Shown here: positions 1 to 6,999 of the stretch, one piece after another
Layout: every line of letters begins with the position of its first letter
Numbering within the stretch: the first letter of the stretch is position 1
Source of the DNA: a bacterium
GTDB lineage: Bacteria; Vulcanimicrobiota; CADAWZ01
DNA: 9,229 bases
Assembly: GCA_024409025.1 (NCBI GenBank)
Contig: JAKSUM010000028.1
Location: forward strand, 1-9,229
Direction of reading: 5' to 3'
Translations under genes and position numbers: made by a program
Notes under the pieces: generated by a model
Told to the model about the DNA's origin: nothing
What the model saw: only the letters and a program-made list of their open reading frames with translations
The model's database searches: none

Positions 1-518
1 CAAATAAAAACCCTCAGATTAAGTGGTATATAAATAATATGCCAATATCAGCGGAACTTTCTAAAACTCAAATAAACGAAAAGCTGTCTGATAAAGTAAT
101 AGATGAGAAGTATAGGAAGGCTATAATAAGATCATTTGAACTCTTCACCGAGAACCAATTAGGTACTATCTTAAAATTTGGCAAGGTAATAAAGGGTGAG
201 AATAAAACAGAACTCCTTCAGCGTACCAAATGCAGAGTTACGGATGACAGGGTTGTCCTATACTCATTGTATAAATACGCAGAGGAATGTGGCAATTATT
301 ACGAATTCACTCTAAGCACACTTCTTGACAGCACGATACAATCCAAAGGAGTAAGCCCCGTAAAATTATTCGGTCTGGAAGCGGATGAGATGGAAGCCAT
401 CCTTAGAGGACTTTCAGTAAAATACGATGATTTTATCAATGTGTCATTCACACATGATTTAGACAAGATTGTTTTGAGGGATTACCACACATCCCAAGAT
501 GTTCTTGGACTGTTCTGA
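1..518 (+). CDS. DUF4007-like protein, 3' end only (probable BREX type 4 / PAPS-reductase partner)
   Basis: The reading frame is already open at the left edge: codons from base 3 read NKNPQIKWYINN before the first ATG at 39. The gene therefore almost certainly starts outside the window and the ATG at 39 is an internal Met. No Shine-Dalgarno sequence precedes it. About 171 residues are visible, ending at TGA 516-518. The order of features (KWY, a helical segment, then RVVLYSLYKYAEECGNYYEFTLSTLL, then GVSPVKLFGLEADEMEAILRGLS, then a hydrophobic C-terminus) resembles my memory of the C-terminal half of DUF4007 proteins. That family is commonly encoded next to PAPS-reductase-like DNA sulfur-modification genes, sometimes fused to them. 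Its position directly upstream of brxC fits a partner or C-terminal domain of BrxP. No catalytic motif is visible, so a substrate-recognition or DNA-binding role is only a guess. The family call rests on pattern memory; the partial status is seen directly. Confidence 0.6.
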   Translation, partial: NKNPQIKWYINNMPISAELSKTQINEKLSDKVIDEKYRKAIIRSFELFTENQLGTILKFGKVIKGENKTELLQRTKCRVTDDRVVLYSLYKYAEECGNYYEFTLSTLLDSTIQSKGVSPVKLFGLEADEMEAILRGLSVKYDDFINVSFTHDLDKIVLRDYHTSQDVLGLF

Positions 519-606
519 GCCTTATCCATTCTTTTTTAAGAGCGTAGCAGAACCTTCAGACGCTCATTAATTAAACGATACCATAAGCAAGAGAAGAAGG
601 AATTCC
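519..606 (+). other. Intergenic gap with a 6-bp inverted repeat upstream of brxC
   Basis: This 88-base spacer separates the DUF4007-like gene from brxC. It contains a T-run (532-537) and then the inverted repeat GAGCGT (540-545) / ACGCTC (560-565) around a 14-base loop. Because the T-run precedes the stem, this is not a + strand intrinsic terminator. The 3' part is AT-rich (ATTAATTAAACG), but I could not identify a convincing -35/-10 pair. A purine-rich Shine-Dalgarno sequence (GAGAAGAAGG, 591-600) sits 6 bases before the brxC ATG. The gap is larger than those inside the rest of the operon, so a secondary promoter or attenuation site here is possible but unproven. Confidence 0.35.
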
Positions 607-900
607 ATGTCATACTATAGCGATTATTTTGAGATAGACAAAAACTATTATCCGGTTATAAACCAGAATTCAATCAAAGATCCTGCGAACAGATGGCAGG
701 ACACCTACCCTCATAAAACCTTCATAAGCCTCCTTGAATCTGCCGAAAGAATGCTGGCAAGAGGAACGGGAGCGGATAAGAAAGGAATATGGGTGGAAGG
801 AGCTTACGGAACGGGAAAATCCAGAGTCCTATGGGCATTGGGAAGCCTTCTCTCCTGCTCAAATCAGGAGCTTGAAGAATACTTTAACAGCAAACAATAA
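607..900 (+). CDS. brxC: BrxC-like ATPase, N-terminal piece with Walker A (split gene, part 1)
   Basis: This 97-residue piece opens with ATG after a good Shine-Dalgarno sequence (AGAAGG, 6-base spacer) and stops at TAA 898-900, followed at once by a second TAA. It carries the nucleotide-binding P-loop GAYGTGKS at residues 65-72 (Lys71), preceded by the beta-strand KGIWVEG. The early region (NRWQDTYPHKTFISLLESAERML) resembles the start of BrxC/PglY-type proteins. These are very large ATPases needed for BREX host-DNA modification and phage exclusion. On its own the piece has no Walker B and cannot be a complete ATPase. Its last residues, LEEYFNSKQ, match the continuation IEEYFNKYP found in the +2 frame, because 16 bases are repeated (874-889 and 920-935). 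With the 46-base difference removed, the two pieces form one uninterrupted frame of 1382 residues. As written, this is either a disrupted gene or the small part of a two-part protein. Confidence 0.8.
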   Translation: MSYYSDYFEIDKNYYPVINQNSIKDPANRWQDTYPHKTFISLLESAERMLARGTGADKKGIWVEGAYGTGKSRVLWALGSLLSCSNQELEEYFNSKQ

Positions 901-935
901 TAAAGGAGGCAAATCAATAGAAGAATACTTTAACA
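860..935 (+). repeat. 16-bp perfect direct repeat, 46-bp period, splitting brxC
   Basis: GAAGAATACTTTAACA occurs at 874-889 and again at 920-935, offset by 46 bases. Each copy is also preceded by CAAATCA (860-866 and 910-916), so this looks like an imperfect tandem duplication of about 46-50 bases. In the frame of the ATG at 607 the first copy reads EEYFN and then runs into TAATAA. In the +2 frame the second copy reads EEYFN and continues for nearly 1300 residues. Loss of exactly 46 bases between the 16-base copies joins the two frames. Recombination at the CAAATCA copies would remove 50 bases and create an in-frame TAG instead. No inverted repeats or transposase sequence mark it as an insertion sequence. 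Confidence 0.9.
898..919 (+). promoter_or_regulatory. Stop-stop / strong Shine-Dalgarno / ATA codon junction inside brxC
   Basis: Two consecutive in-frame stops (TAA 898-900 and TAA 901-903) end the N-terminal piece. The Shine-Dalgarno sequence AAAGGAGG (902-909) overlaps them and is close to the ideal anti-16S complement. Seven bases later ATA (917-919) begins the downstream frame as I-E-E-Y-F-N. ATA is a rare, inefficient initiator, so reinitiation here is possible but unproven. The Shine-Dalgarno sequence could instead be chance, or could help position a sliding ribosome. Confidence 0.45.
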
Positions 936-3900
936 AATATCCGGACGAGTTCTCACAGTACAGCGATCTGCGTGACAGGCTTTTAAGCCACAAACAGAAC
1001 CTGATAATAACAGCCAACAGATACGGCTGCAGCATAGACACCCCTCAGAAATTCATAAACGCAATATATGAGACCGTCTCAGGAGAGCTGGCAAAAAAAC
1101 ATCTGTCATCAGGCAAAAGCTCGCTAAGGAAAAAATTTGCAGAATGGATCGAAAATCATCCAAAGGCATTTGATGAGGCAAGAGAAAAATCATCATACAT
1201 AGGCAAGCCTGTACAGACGGATACAATAGAAAGCATAGTCAGAAAACTGAAAAATCTCTCAGAGCCTAACACATACCTTATTGAAAACCTGCTGGAAATG
1301 AGGGAAGCGGAAGGCTGGAGAATGATGAATTTTGAGATAGACGATCTTAAATCATGGATCTCGGAAGTCATTGATGAAAACGGTCTCAAGGCAATAGTAT
1401 TCATATGGGACGAATTCACGCCGTTTTTCAGCGCTTCTTCTTCGGCAATCAACATATTCCAGTCGCTTTCAGAGCTTTCAAACGAGAAGCCTTTCTATCT
1501 TGTTATCGCAACGCATGGAATCAAGGCTTCAAATGCTAAAAAGGGAGCGGAGGGCGAAATAGCAAAAGTCTCGGACAGATTCGTACATAAGACGATAGAG
1601 ATGCCCGACAATATAGCCCTTTCACTTATGAAGCAGGCTTTCAAGGTGAAGGAAGGCAAGGAAGATGAATACGCAGAGCTGACAGAGGAGCTGAACGGAG
1701 ACCTTTCCGAAGCGAGAGCCAAAGTATGCAAAAAGGCTGGCATTGAGGACGGAATATTAAGAGGGGTCTTCCCTATTCATCCCATCGCAGCATATCTGCT
1801 AAAGCACATATCCGAAAATTTCGCATCGAACACAAGAAGCATGTTCAACTTCCTGAAACAGGATGAGAGTACGAACGACGTCAGGGCATTCCAATGGTTT
1901 ATAAACAACTACAGTCCGGACCCGAGCAAATCCGATATTCTCACCATAGATTTCCTTTGGGACTTCTTCTATGAAAAGGGAGCTGACGGCAATGCCCCGG
2001 GAATCTACGGCAGATCAAATCTTGACGAAACCATAAGGCAAATTCTCGACTCGTACAAGGCCTTTGAAAGAAGGCTCACAACGGAAGAACAGCACAGGGT
2101 CCTCAAGACGGTCCTCATGATGAACGCAATCAACAGGAAGACGAATGACTCCCTCACTCTGCTTCTTCCCACGAAAGCAAACATAATGGAAGCATTCAAG
2201 GGCAATTACAGCCTTGACGAGAATACTGCCGCAAGCATACTCGATCTTCTGAAAGACAAAAAAATACTGTTTATACAGAAGACCCGTGACGGCGAGATAT
2301 ACTGCCCAGTAATGTACGAATCCGCAGATGAGGCGGAAGAAAAGCTTCCGTCAACCATGGATCTTGTAAGAAGGGCTAAAGTAATGGAGGCATTCTCTTT
2401 TGGGAAAGCCATTGAATCCGAATACTCTTTTAGCGAAGCAAGCATTGATAATTTTACGGCGACAACGAACAAAAAAATAAACGAGAAAAAATTTTATCAG
2501 ACGGGCTGCATAATCTGTTACGCAAAGGACAGAAACGAAGAAAACAGGATGCAGGAGCTTTTGCATGCGGCGTCAGAAAACGAGAAATGCAACGGCATTA
2601 TATTTATTGACGCTTCAAGCTCAGTAATTCCGGAAGATATAGAGAGAAGCTACTGTGAAGCAATCAAAAACTATAAGCATTATACCGGCAAGGATGAAAA
2701 TCAGGCTGACTACTGGAAGGCGGAATCGGAAAACGCCCTCAGAGACTGGAAAAGAAGAATAATTGACGGGGAATTCATAATCAGAAACCATAATCAAGCG
2801 GAAAGAATGCCCAGCCTCCAGCAGCTCAAGGACTCAATGATTCAGAAAGTAATGGAATCAAAGGAGTTTTCATTTGTAAGCGCCAAGGTCTCGGATCAGT
2901 TTTTCACATCCTCCCACGCACAAAAAGGGGCAGAACTGGGAATAGCAAATTTATGCGGCGGAATCTTTACCACTGATAAGATAAAATCACTTTTAGGGAC
3001 GGCGTATAATAATACGGAATGGAAAAATGGCAATACACGTCTTGCAGGCATAAAGAAAAGAGTCGACCACATCATAAAAAAAGGACTCAAGGAAAATGGC
3101 AGGATATCAATAAGGGATATATTCACCGATCTTGAAAACAAGGGCTTCAGGCCATTCGGCACATACGCATACCTAATGGGATTCCTTCTCTCGGACTATG
3201 CGTCAGGAGAATACCGCTACAGCGATGAAAGCACGGGCGGAAAGATGACTCCGGACAAGCTTGCAAACATAATCAGCGAGTACATAAAGAACAGAAGCGA
3301 CGAGATATCGGGTAAACCGTCAAAATACAGGGACAAGTACATAGAGATAATGACCCCTGAGCAGAATGCCTTTGCAAAATTCGCATGCAGAACATTCTCC
3401 ATAGAAGAGGAAAACTCCATCGAGACAATAATCAGCGCAATGCGTTCAAGGCTCTCACAAAAGGGATATCCGATATGGCTTATGGAGTACTCCGAAAACA
3501 TTGAGATCGAAAAGTGCATATCACTTCTTGCCCAAGTAGCAAACAATGACGAGGGAAAGCAGGGACCCCTTGAGAGAGCGGCAGAGCTTGGCAAAATCTT
3601 CATAAACTGCCCCGAAAAGGAGAGCCTTTTTGAGGAAGCCCTCAATGAAGTGCATTACCCCGAATACCTTAACAAGGCGCTTGAAGACCTTTTTGACGGT
3701 GAAATACCTGCAACAGCAAGGAAAATAGGAGCGAGCAACCACACTGAGGACGCAAGAAGAAGAATCGGAAGCGGAGACGCTTCATGGCTCTGGAAAAAAG
3801 ATACGGGAACAGAGGAGCTTGGAAAGCTTCTGACGGAGTACAGGATAATACTTGAGAGCGCCAATTTTACCGCAAAATCGTCCGACTTTGAATCCTGCAT

Positions 3901-4801
3901 GGAAAAATGGCAGTCCTTTGCATCAGAACTTAAAATGCCGTCAGGCCTTATAAAAAAATATGTTCCGGCAGCTGCGGATTTTATAGATTCGCTTAAAGAG
4001 ATTGCCATAAAAGGCGCCCCTTCACATGAAAGCAGGGAGAAATTCCTCAACATCCTCACAGAAAGGCACGAAGAGATTAAATCGCTAAAGCGGGAAATAC
4101 CGGAGCTTATCAAAAAACACTATCCTTCACTTCTCAAAGATTTCGGATTGGAAGAGATGGAAGAGCTTACGGAACTGCTGCCAGAATCCTCATTCACATC
4201 AAAGGAATCGGCATACGAAAGCGACATAAGGGCAAACAGCGAAAAAATAGGCGCCACTTCCATGAGAAAGAGCATGCAGGAAATCTGGAGGGACAATACG
4301 GGATACAATTCCCCCAACGAATGGTGCATCTCCCACAATGCCCCCATATGGATAATTGTTCCCGATGAGGAACGAAGAGAAGCGGAAAAACTGTTTGACA
4401 TACTTAACGGCGGCAGCGCATCAAATGATGAAATCAGAAGATGCAGGCAATATCTTGAATCCATGCCCTCATTCATTAAAACGCTGAATGATGAGAAAAC
4501 AATAGCCGACTCATTCAGGAATAAAATTATAGGAAAGAATATTGCCGTAATTACTCCTGAAGAGACAAAGAAGAGCCTTTATACAGAGCTTGGACAGAAT
4601 CCTTATGAATGGCATGAAAACGCAGCCAGAAAAACGGCAGACAGGCTTGCAAGGGAGAAATACTTCAAAGACGGCATGAATGACGTAATAAAAGAGATAG
4701 ACGGCATGAGTCCGGAGAATGCGAAGGCATATCTGAGAAATCTCGTGAAAAACAACTTTGACGCAGGAATAGCAATCCTGTCAGATAAGAAAGGCATATA
4801 A
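917..4801 (+). CDS. brxC: BrxC-like giant ATPase, main body (split gene, part 2)
   Basis: This is the remainder of BrxC, about 1294 residues counted from the ATA codon at 917. An open frame extends back to a TTG at 734, but 734-900 there is an out-of-frame reading of the N-terminal piece, so that start is unlikely. No ATG, GTG or TTG lies in frame near the junction. The only codon well placed behind a Shine-Dalgarno sequence (AAAGGAGG, 902-909) is the ATA. The first in-frame ATG is near 1297, past much of the ATPase core. Residue numbers below are for the reconstructed protein. Walker B is IVFIWDEF (D253, E254). A sensor-like strand FYLVIATHG follows. A motif typical of BrxC/PglY proteins, FPIHPIAAYLL...NTRSMFNFL, carries a candidate arginine finger (R395). 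The long C-terminal part is charged and helical with no recognisable enzyme motif. The stop lies 4 bases before pglZ, implying co-translation. Without the N-terminal piece this product lacks Walker A. Confidence 0.78.
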   Translation: MEEYFNKYPDEFSQYSDLRDRLLSHKQNLIITANRYGCSIDTPQKFINAIYETVSGELAKKHLSSGKSSLRKKFAEWIENHPKAFDEAREKSSYIGKPVQTDTIESIVRKLKNLSEPNTYLIENLLEMREAEGWRMMNFEIDDLKSWISEVIDENGLKAIVFIWDEFTPFFSASSSAINIFQSLSELSNEKPFYLVIATHGIKASNAKKGAEGEIAKVSDRFVHKTIEMPDNIALSLMKQAFKVKEGKEDEYAELTEELNGDLSEARAKVCKKAGIEDGILRGVFPIHPIAAYLLKHISENFASNTRSMFNFLKQDESTNDVRAFQWFINNYSPDPSKSDILTIDFLWDFFYEKGADGNAPGIYGRSNLDETIRQILDSYKAFERRLTTEEQHRVLKTVLMMNAINRKTNDSLTLLLPTKANIMEAFKGNYSLDENTAASILDLLKDKKILFIQKTRDGEIYCPVMYESADEAEEKLPSTMDLVRRAKVMEAFSFGKAIESEYSFSEASIDNFTATTNKKINEKKFYQTGCIICYAKDRNEENRMQELLHAASENEKCNGIIFIDASSSVIPEDIERSYCEAIKNYKHYTGKDENQADYWKAESENALRDWKRRIIDGEFIIRNHNQAERMPSLQQLKDSMIQKVMESKEFSFVSAKVSDQFFTSSHAQKGAELGIANLCGGIFTTDKIKSLLGTAYNNTEWKNGNTRLAGIKKRVDHIIKKGLKENGRISIRDIFTDLENKGFRPFGTYAYLMGFLLSDYASGEYRYSDESTGGKMTPDKLANIISEYIKNRSDEISGKPSKYRDKYIEIMTPEQNAFAKFACRTFSIEEENSIETIISAMRSRLSQKGYPIWLMEYSENIEIEKCISLLAQVANNDEGKQGPLERAAELGKIFINCPEKESLFEEALNEVHYPEYLNKALEDLFDGEIPATARKIGASNHTEDARRRIGSGDASWLWKKDTGTEELGKLLTEYRIILESANFTAKSSDFESCMEKWQSFASELKMPSGLIKKYVPAAADFIDSLKEIAIKGAPSHESREKFLNILTERHEEIKSLKREIPELIKKHYPSLLKDFGLEEMEELTELLPESSFTSKESAYESDIRANSEKIGATSMRKSMQEIWRDNTGYNSPNEWCISHNAPIWIIVPDEERREAEKLFDILNGGSASNDEIRRCRQYLESMPSFIKTLNDEKTIADSFRNKIIGKNIAVITPEETKKSLYTELGQNPYEWHENAARKTADRLAREKYFKDGMNDVIKEIDGMSPENAKAYLRNLVKNNFDAGIAILSDKKGI

Positions 4802-4805
4802 GCAG

Positions 4806-6980
4806 ATGCATAACCTGTCAGCAGATGACGCAGTCAGAAAAATAAACGAATATCTGAGAAACCCCTATCAGACACTGCCGCTTCTTATTGAAGCAGACGG
4901 CAGCGCGGATTATAAGAGCATACTCGGCAGAATAACGCTTAAACGCATAAGGGCAAGCTCGTTCTGCAATGAGGACTCATTTATAAATTGCGATGAGCTG
5001 ATAAGAGAACTCGGAAATTCAAATGAAGACACGGTCATTCTCGGAGCAGGAGACGCATATCTTCTTTGCGGGGACAATCTTTTCGAGCATATAGCCGGAA
5101 TTCAGTCGAAATGCAAGATTGTCGCATTATGCAGGGGAAGCAGGCAGATTCTCGAACGTATGGCGGAACGGGATCCGAAAATGCGTGAAGGCAGAATCCT
5201 CTTTGTTGCGGATTCGCACTTGGACTACTCGATAAAAAAGGCATATTCGGAATATACCGCCAAAGAAGGGGAAAGAACAGCCGTCGGTTTCAGAAAGCTC
5301 CTTCAGGAGCTGGAAAACGGCATATACGGAGAAATCACCGTAAAGACACGGCTTCCAATAAAATCGGCAATAAGGGAGATATCAGACCCGTACGAGGAGG
5401 CAAAGGACAAAACTGACGGACTGTCCATACCTAAAGACGCTCTTGACATGGAGATGTGGCAGGCATTCGCAAAAAATCCTGAAGAGGAATCGGAAGATCC
5501 GTCACACTGGAGAACCTATATAAAAATCCTTATGCAGGGCTCTGAAAATTCGTATCTTGAAAAAGCGGCAAAGACCTCTGAAACATTCAGGAACTACAGA
5601 AGCAGAATAATATCGGCGCTGCTTGATGAGGACAGGCACAGCCCTGAATTTCATAATCTGAAAAAAGAACGGGAAAAGGTTCTGAGAGAAACGGGCATAA
5701 GCGAGGAAGAGATATCGTCATACATCATTAACTCAAGAAAAATAAGAGGATTTGACAGAATATATTATTTTTCCGACTCGCTTAAGGAAAAGAGGGAAAT
5801 AATAAGGGCAATATCCCAAGAACAGATAATCCCCGTGGATCTTCGGGAAATATATCCCGATCTTGCGGCATACATATCCGAATACAATATTCAGGAGTGT
5901 CAGGAATCCGTAATTTCCGAATACTTCCATCAATACAGGATTCAGAAGCTTCTTAATAAAATTGACGGCAATTTCATTAAGAAAGTAGAATCATTCGCAT
6001 CAGGGAAAAAGCCTTATAACAGCCTGCAGACAAGATCATCCATCACGGAGAGGAAAAACGACATGGAGACGCTTCTTGTCTGGATAGACGCCCTCGGAGC
6101 GGAATATGCGGAATTCATAACATTAAAGGCAGCATCCCTTGGAATGGAGGCGGAGACGGAAATAGGAAGAGCCTCCTTCCCCACCCTTACTTCCGAGAAC
6201 AGGGAATTCTACAGCGAGTGGCACGAAGGTCTGAAGAGATATACAAAAACGCTTGACGACATAAAGCATGGAAGAAAAGGCATGAGTCCGGACGATGAAG
6301 GCCTTCCGCTTTATATAGCCGACGAGCTGGATGCAATATCATCAGAATTAAAGAAAATAAGGAACGAGCTTTCAAGCGGAAAATATAAGTCGGCAGTAAT
6401 AGCATCGGATCATGGGGCAAGTCGTCTTGCGGTCATCAGCCCAAAAGAATACAGATGGGAAATGGCTGAAAAGGGCATACATTCAGGCAGATGCTGCAGA
6501 AAGAGCGATACGGACAATAAGCCCGAAAAGGCGGTAGAGGGAGCCGGATTCTGGTCTCTTGCCAATTATGACATGTTCAAGGGCGGAAGACAGGCTGTCT
6601 GTGAGGTACATGGAGGGGCGAGCCTTGAAGAAACCGCAGTGCCTATAATAAGGCTATCGCTAATTTCACCAGCCGATCGGATTGAAGCGGATATTCAGAC
6701 TGAAAAAATCGAGCTGGATGCAATCGGCAATAAGGCGGAAGCCGTAATATACGTAAACAGAAATATCGGAACTGTAGAGCTTAAAATCAGCGGAGCGAAG
6801 ACCAGTCATATAGGCAAGATTGACGCATATCACCATAAATTCCTTATTGAAAATACAGATACCGGAATCCATAACGCCCAGATTTTCGCATACGGAAGAA
6901 AAATCCGAGAAACAGATATTATGATTGGGAAAAAGACAATAGCAAGGTGCAATAAAAAGCAGGAGGATTTCTTTTCCTGA
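4806..6980 (+). CDS. pglZ: BREX alkaline-phosphatase-superfamily protein PglZ
   Basis: PglZ is a core BREX protein of the alkaline phosphatase superfamily, needed for phage exclusion and, in studied systems, for host modification; its exact substrate is not settled. Here it has 724 residues. The catalytic half begins near residue 420. IDALG (D428) gives the first metal ligand. FPTLTSENRE (residues 458-467) carries the candidate nucleophile (T460 or T462). ASDHGASR gives the D535/H536 metal pair. VHGGASLEE (H602) gives the last metal-binding His, followed by ETAVPII. These match the usual order in PglZ domains. The N-terminal ~400 residues are mostly helical with a Rossmann-like start (VILGAGDAYLLCG, IVALCRGSRQIL) and probably bind partners. 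The C-terminal ~100 residues are beta-rich (VELKISGAKTSHIGKIDAYHHKF), suggesting an Ig-like domain. The start lies 4 bases after the brxC stop, so translation is probably coupled. No disruption is visible and all expected catalytic positions are present. Confidence 0.9.
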   Translation: MHNLSADDAVRKINEYLRNPYQTLPLLIEADGSADYKSILGRITLKRIRASSFCNEDSFINCDELIRELGNSNEDTVILGAGDAYLLCGDNLFEHIAGIQSKCKIVALCRGSRQILERMAERDPKMREGRILFVADSHLDYSIKKAYSEYTAKEGERTAVGFRKLLQELENGIYGEITVKTRLPIKSAIREISDPYEEAKDKTDGLSIPKDALDMEMWQAFAKNPEEESEDPSHWRTYIKILMQGSENSYLEKAAKTSETFRNYRSRIISALLDEDRHSPEFHNLKKEREKVLRETGISEEEISSYIINSRKIRGFDRIYYFSDSLKEKREIIRAISQEQIIPVDLREIYPDLAAYISEYNIQECQESVISEYFHQYRIQKLLNKIDGNFIKKVESFASGKKPYNSLQTRSSITERKNDMETLLVWIDALGAEYAEFITLKAASLGMEAETEIGRASFPTLTSENREFYSEWHEGLKRYTKTLDDIKHGRKGMSPDDEGLPLYIADELDAISSELKKIRNELSSGKYKSAVIASDHGASRLAVISPKEYRWEMAEKGIHSGRCCRKSDTDNKPEKAVEGAGFWSLANYDMFKGGRQAVCEVHGGASLEETAVPIIRLSLISPADRIEADIQTEKIELDAIGNKAEAVIYVNRNIGTVELKISGAKTSHIGKIDAYHHKFLIENTDTGIHNAQIFAYGRKIRETDIMIGKKTIARCNKKQEDFFS

Positions 6981-6999
6981 TGAGGCAGGCGGTTAATAC

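Noticed and set aside
39..41. ATG at 39 as the start of the first gene
   Set aside because: The frame is open upstream to the window edge with plausible coding sequence (NKNPQIKWYINN), and no ribosome site precedes the ATG.
734..900. Open frame from a TTG at 734 running into the long brxC frame
   Set aside because: This stretch overlaps the N-terminal BrxC piece, which has the ATG, the Shine-Dalgarno sequence and the Walker A motif in the other frame. The 734 frame here gives no family-like sequence, so it is a shadow that happens to lack stops.
860..935. Insertion sequence or MITE as the cause of the brxC break
   Set aside because: The segment is only 46 bases and has no terminal inverted repeats. 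One flank is a copy of brxC's own sequence, which points to local duplication or slippage.
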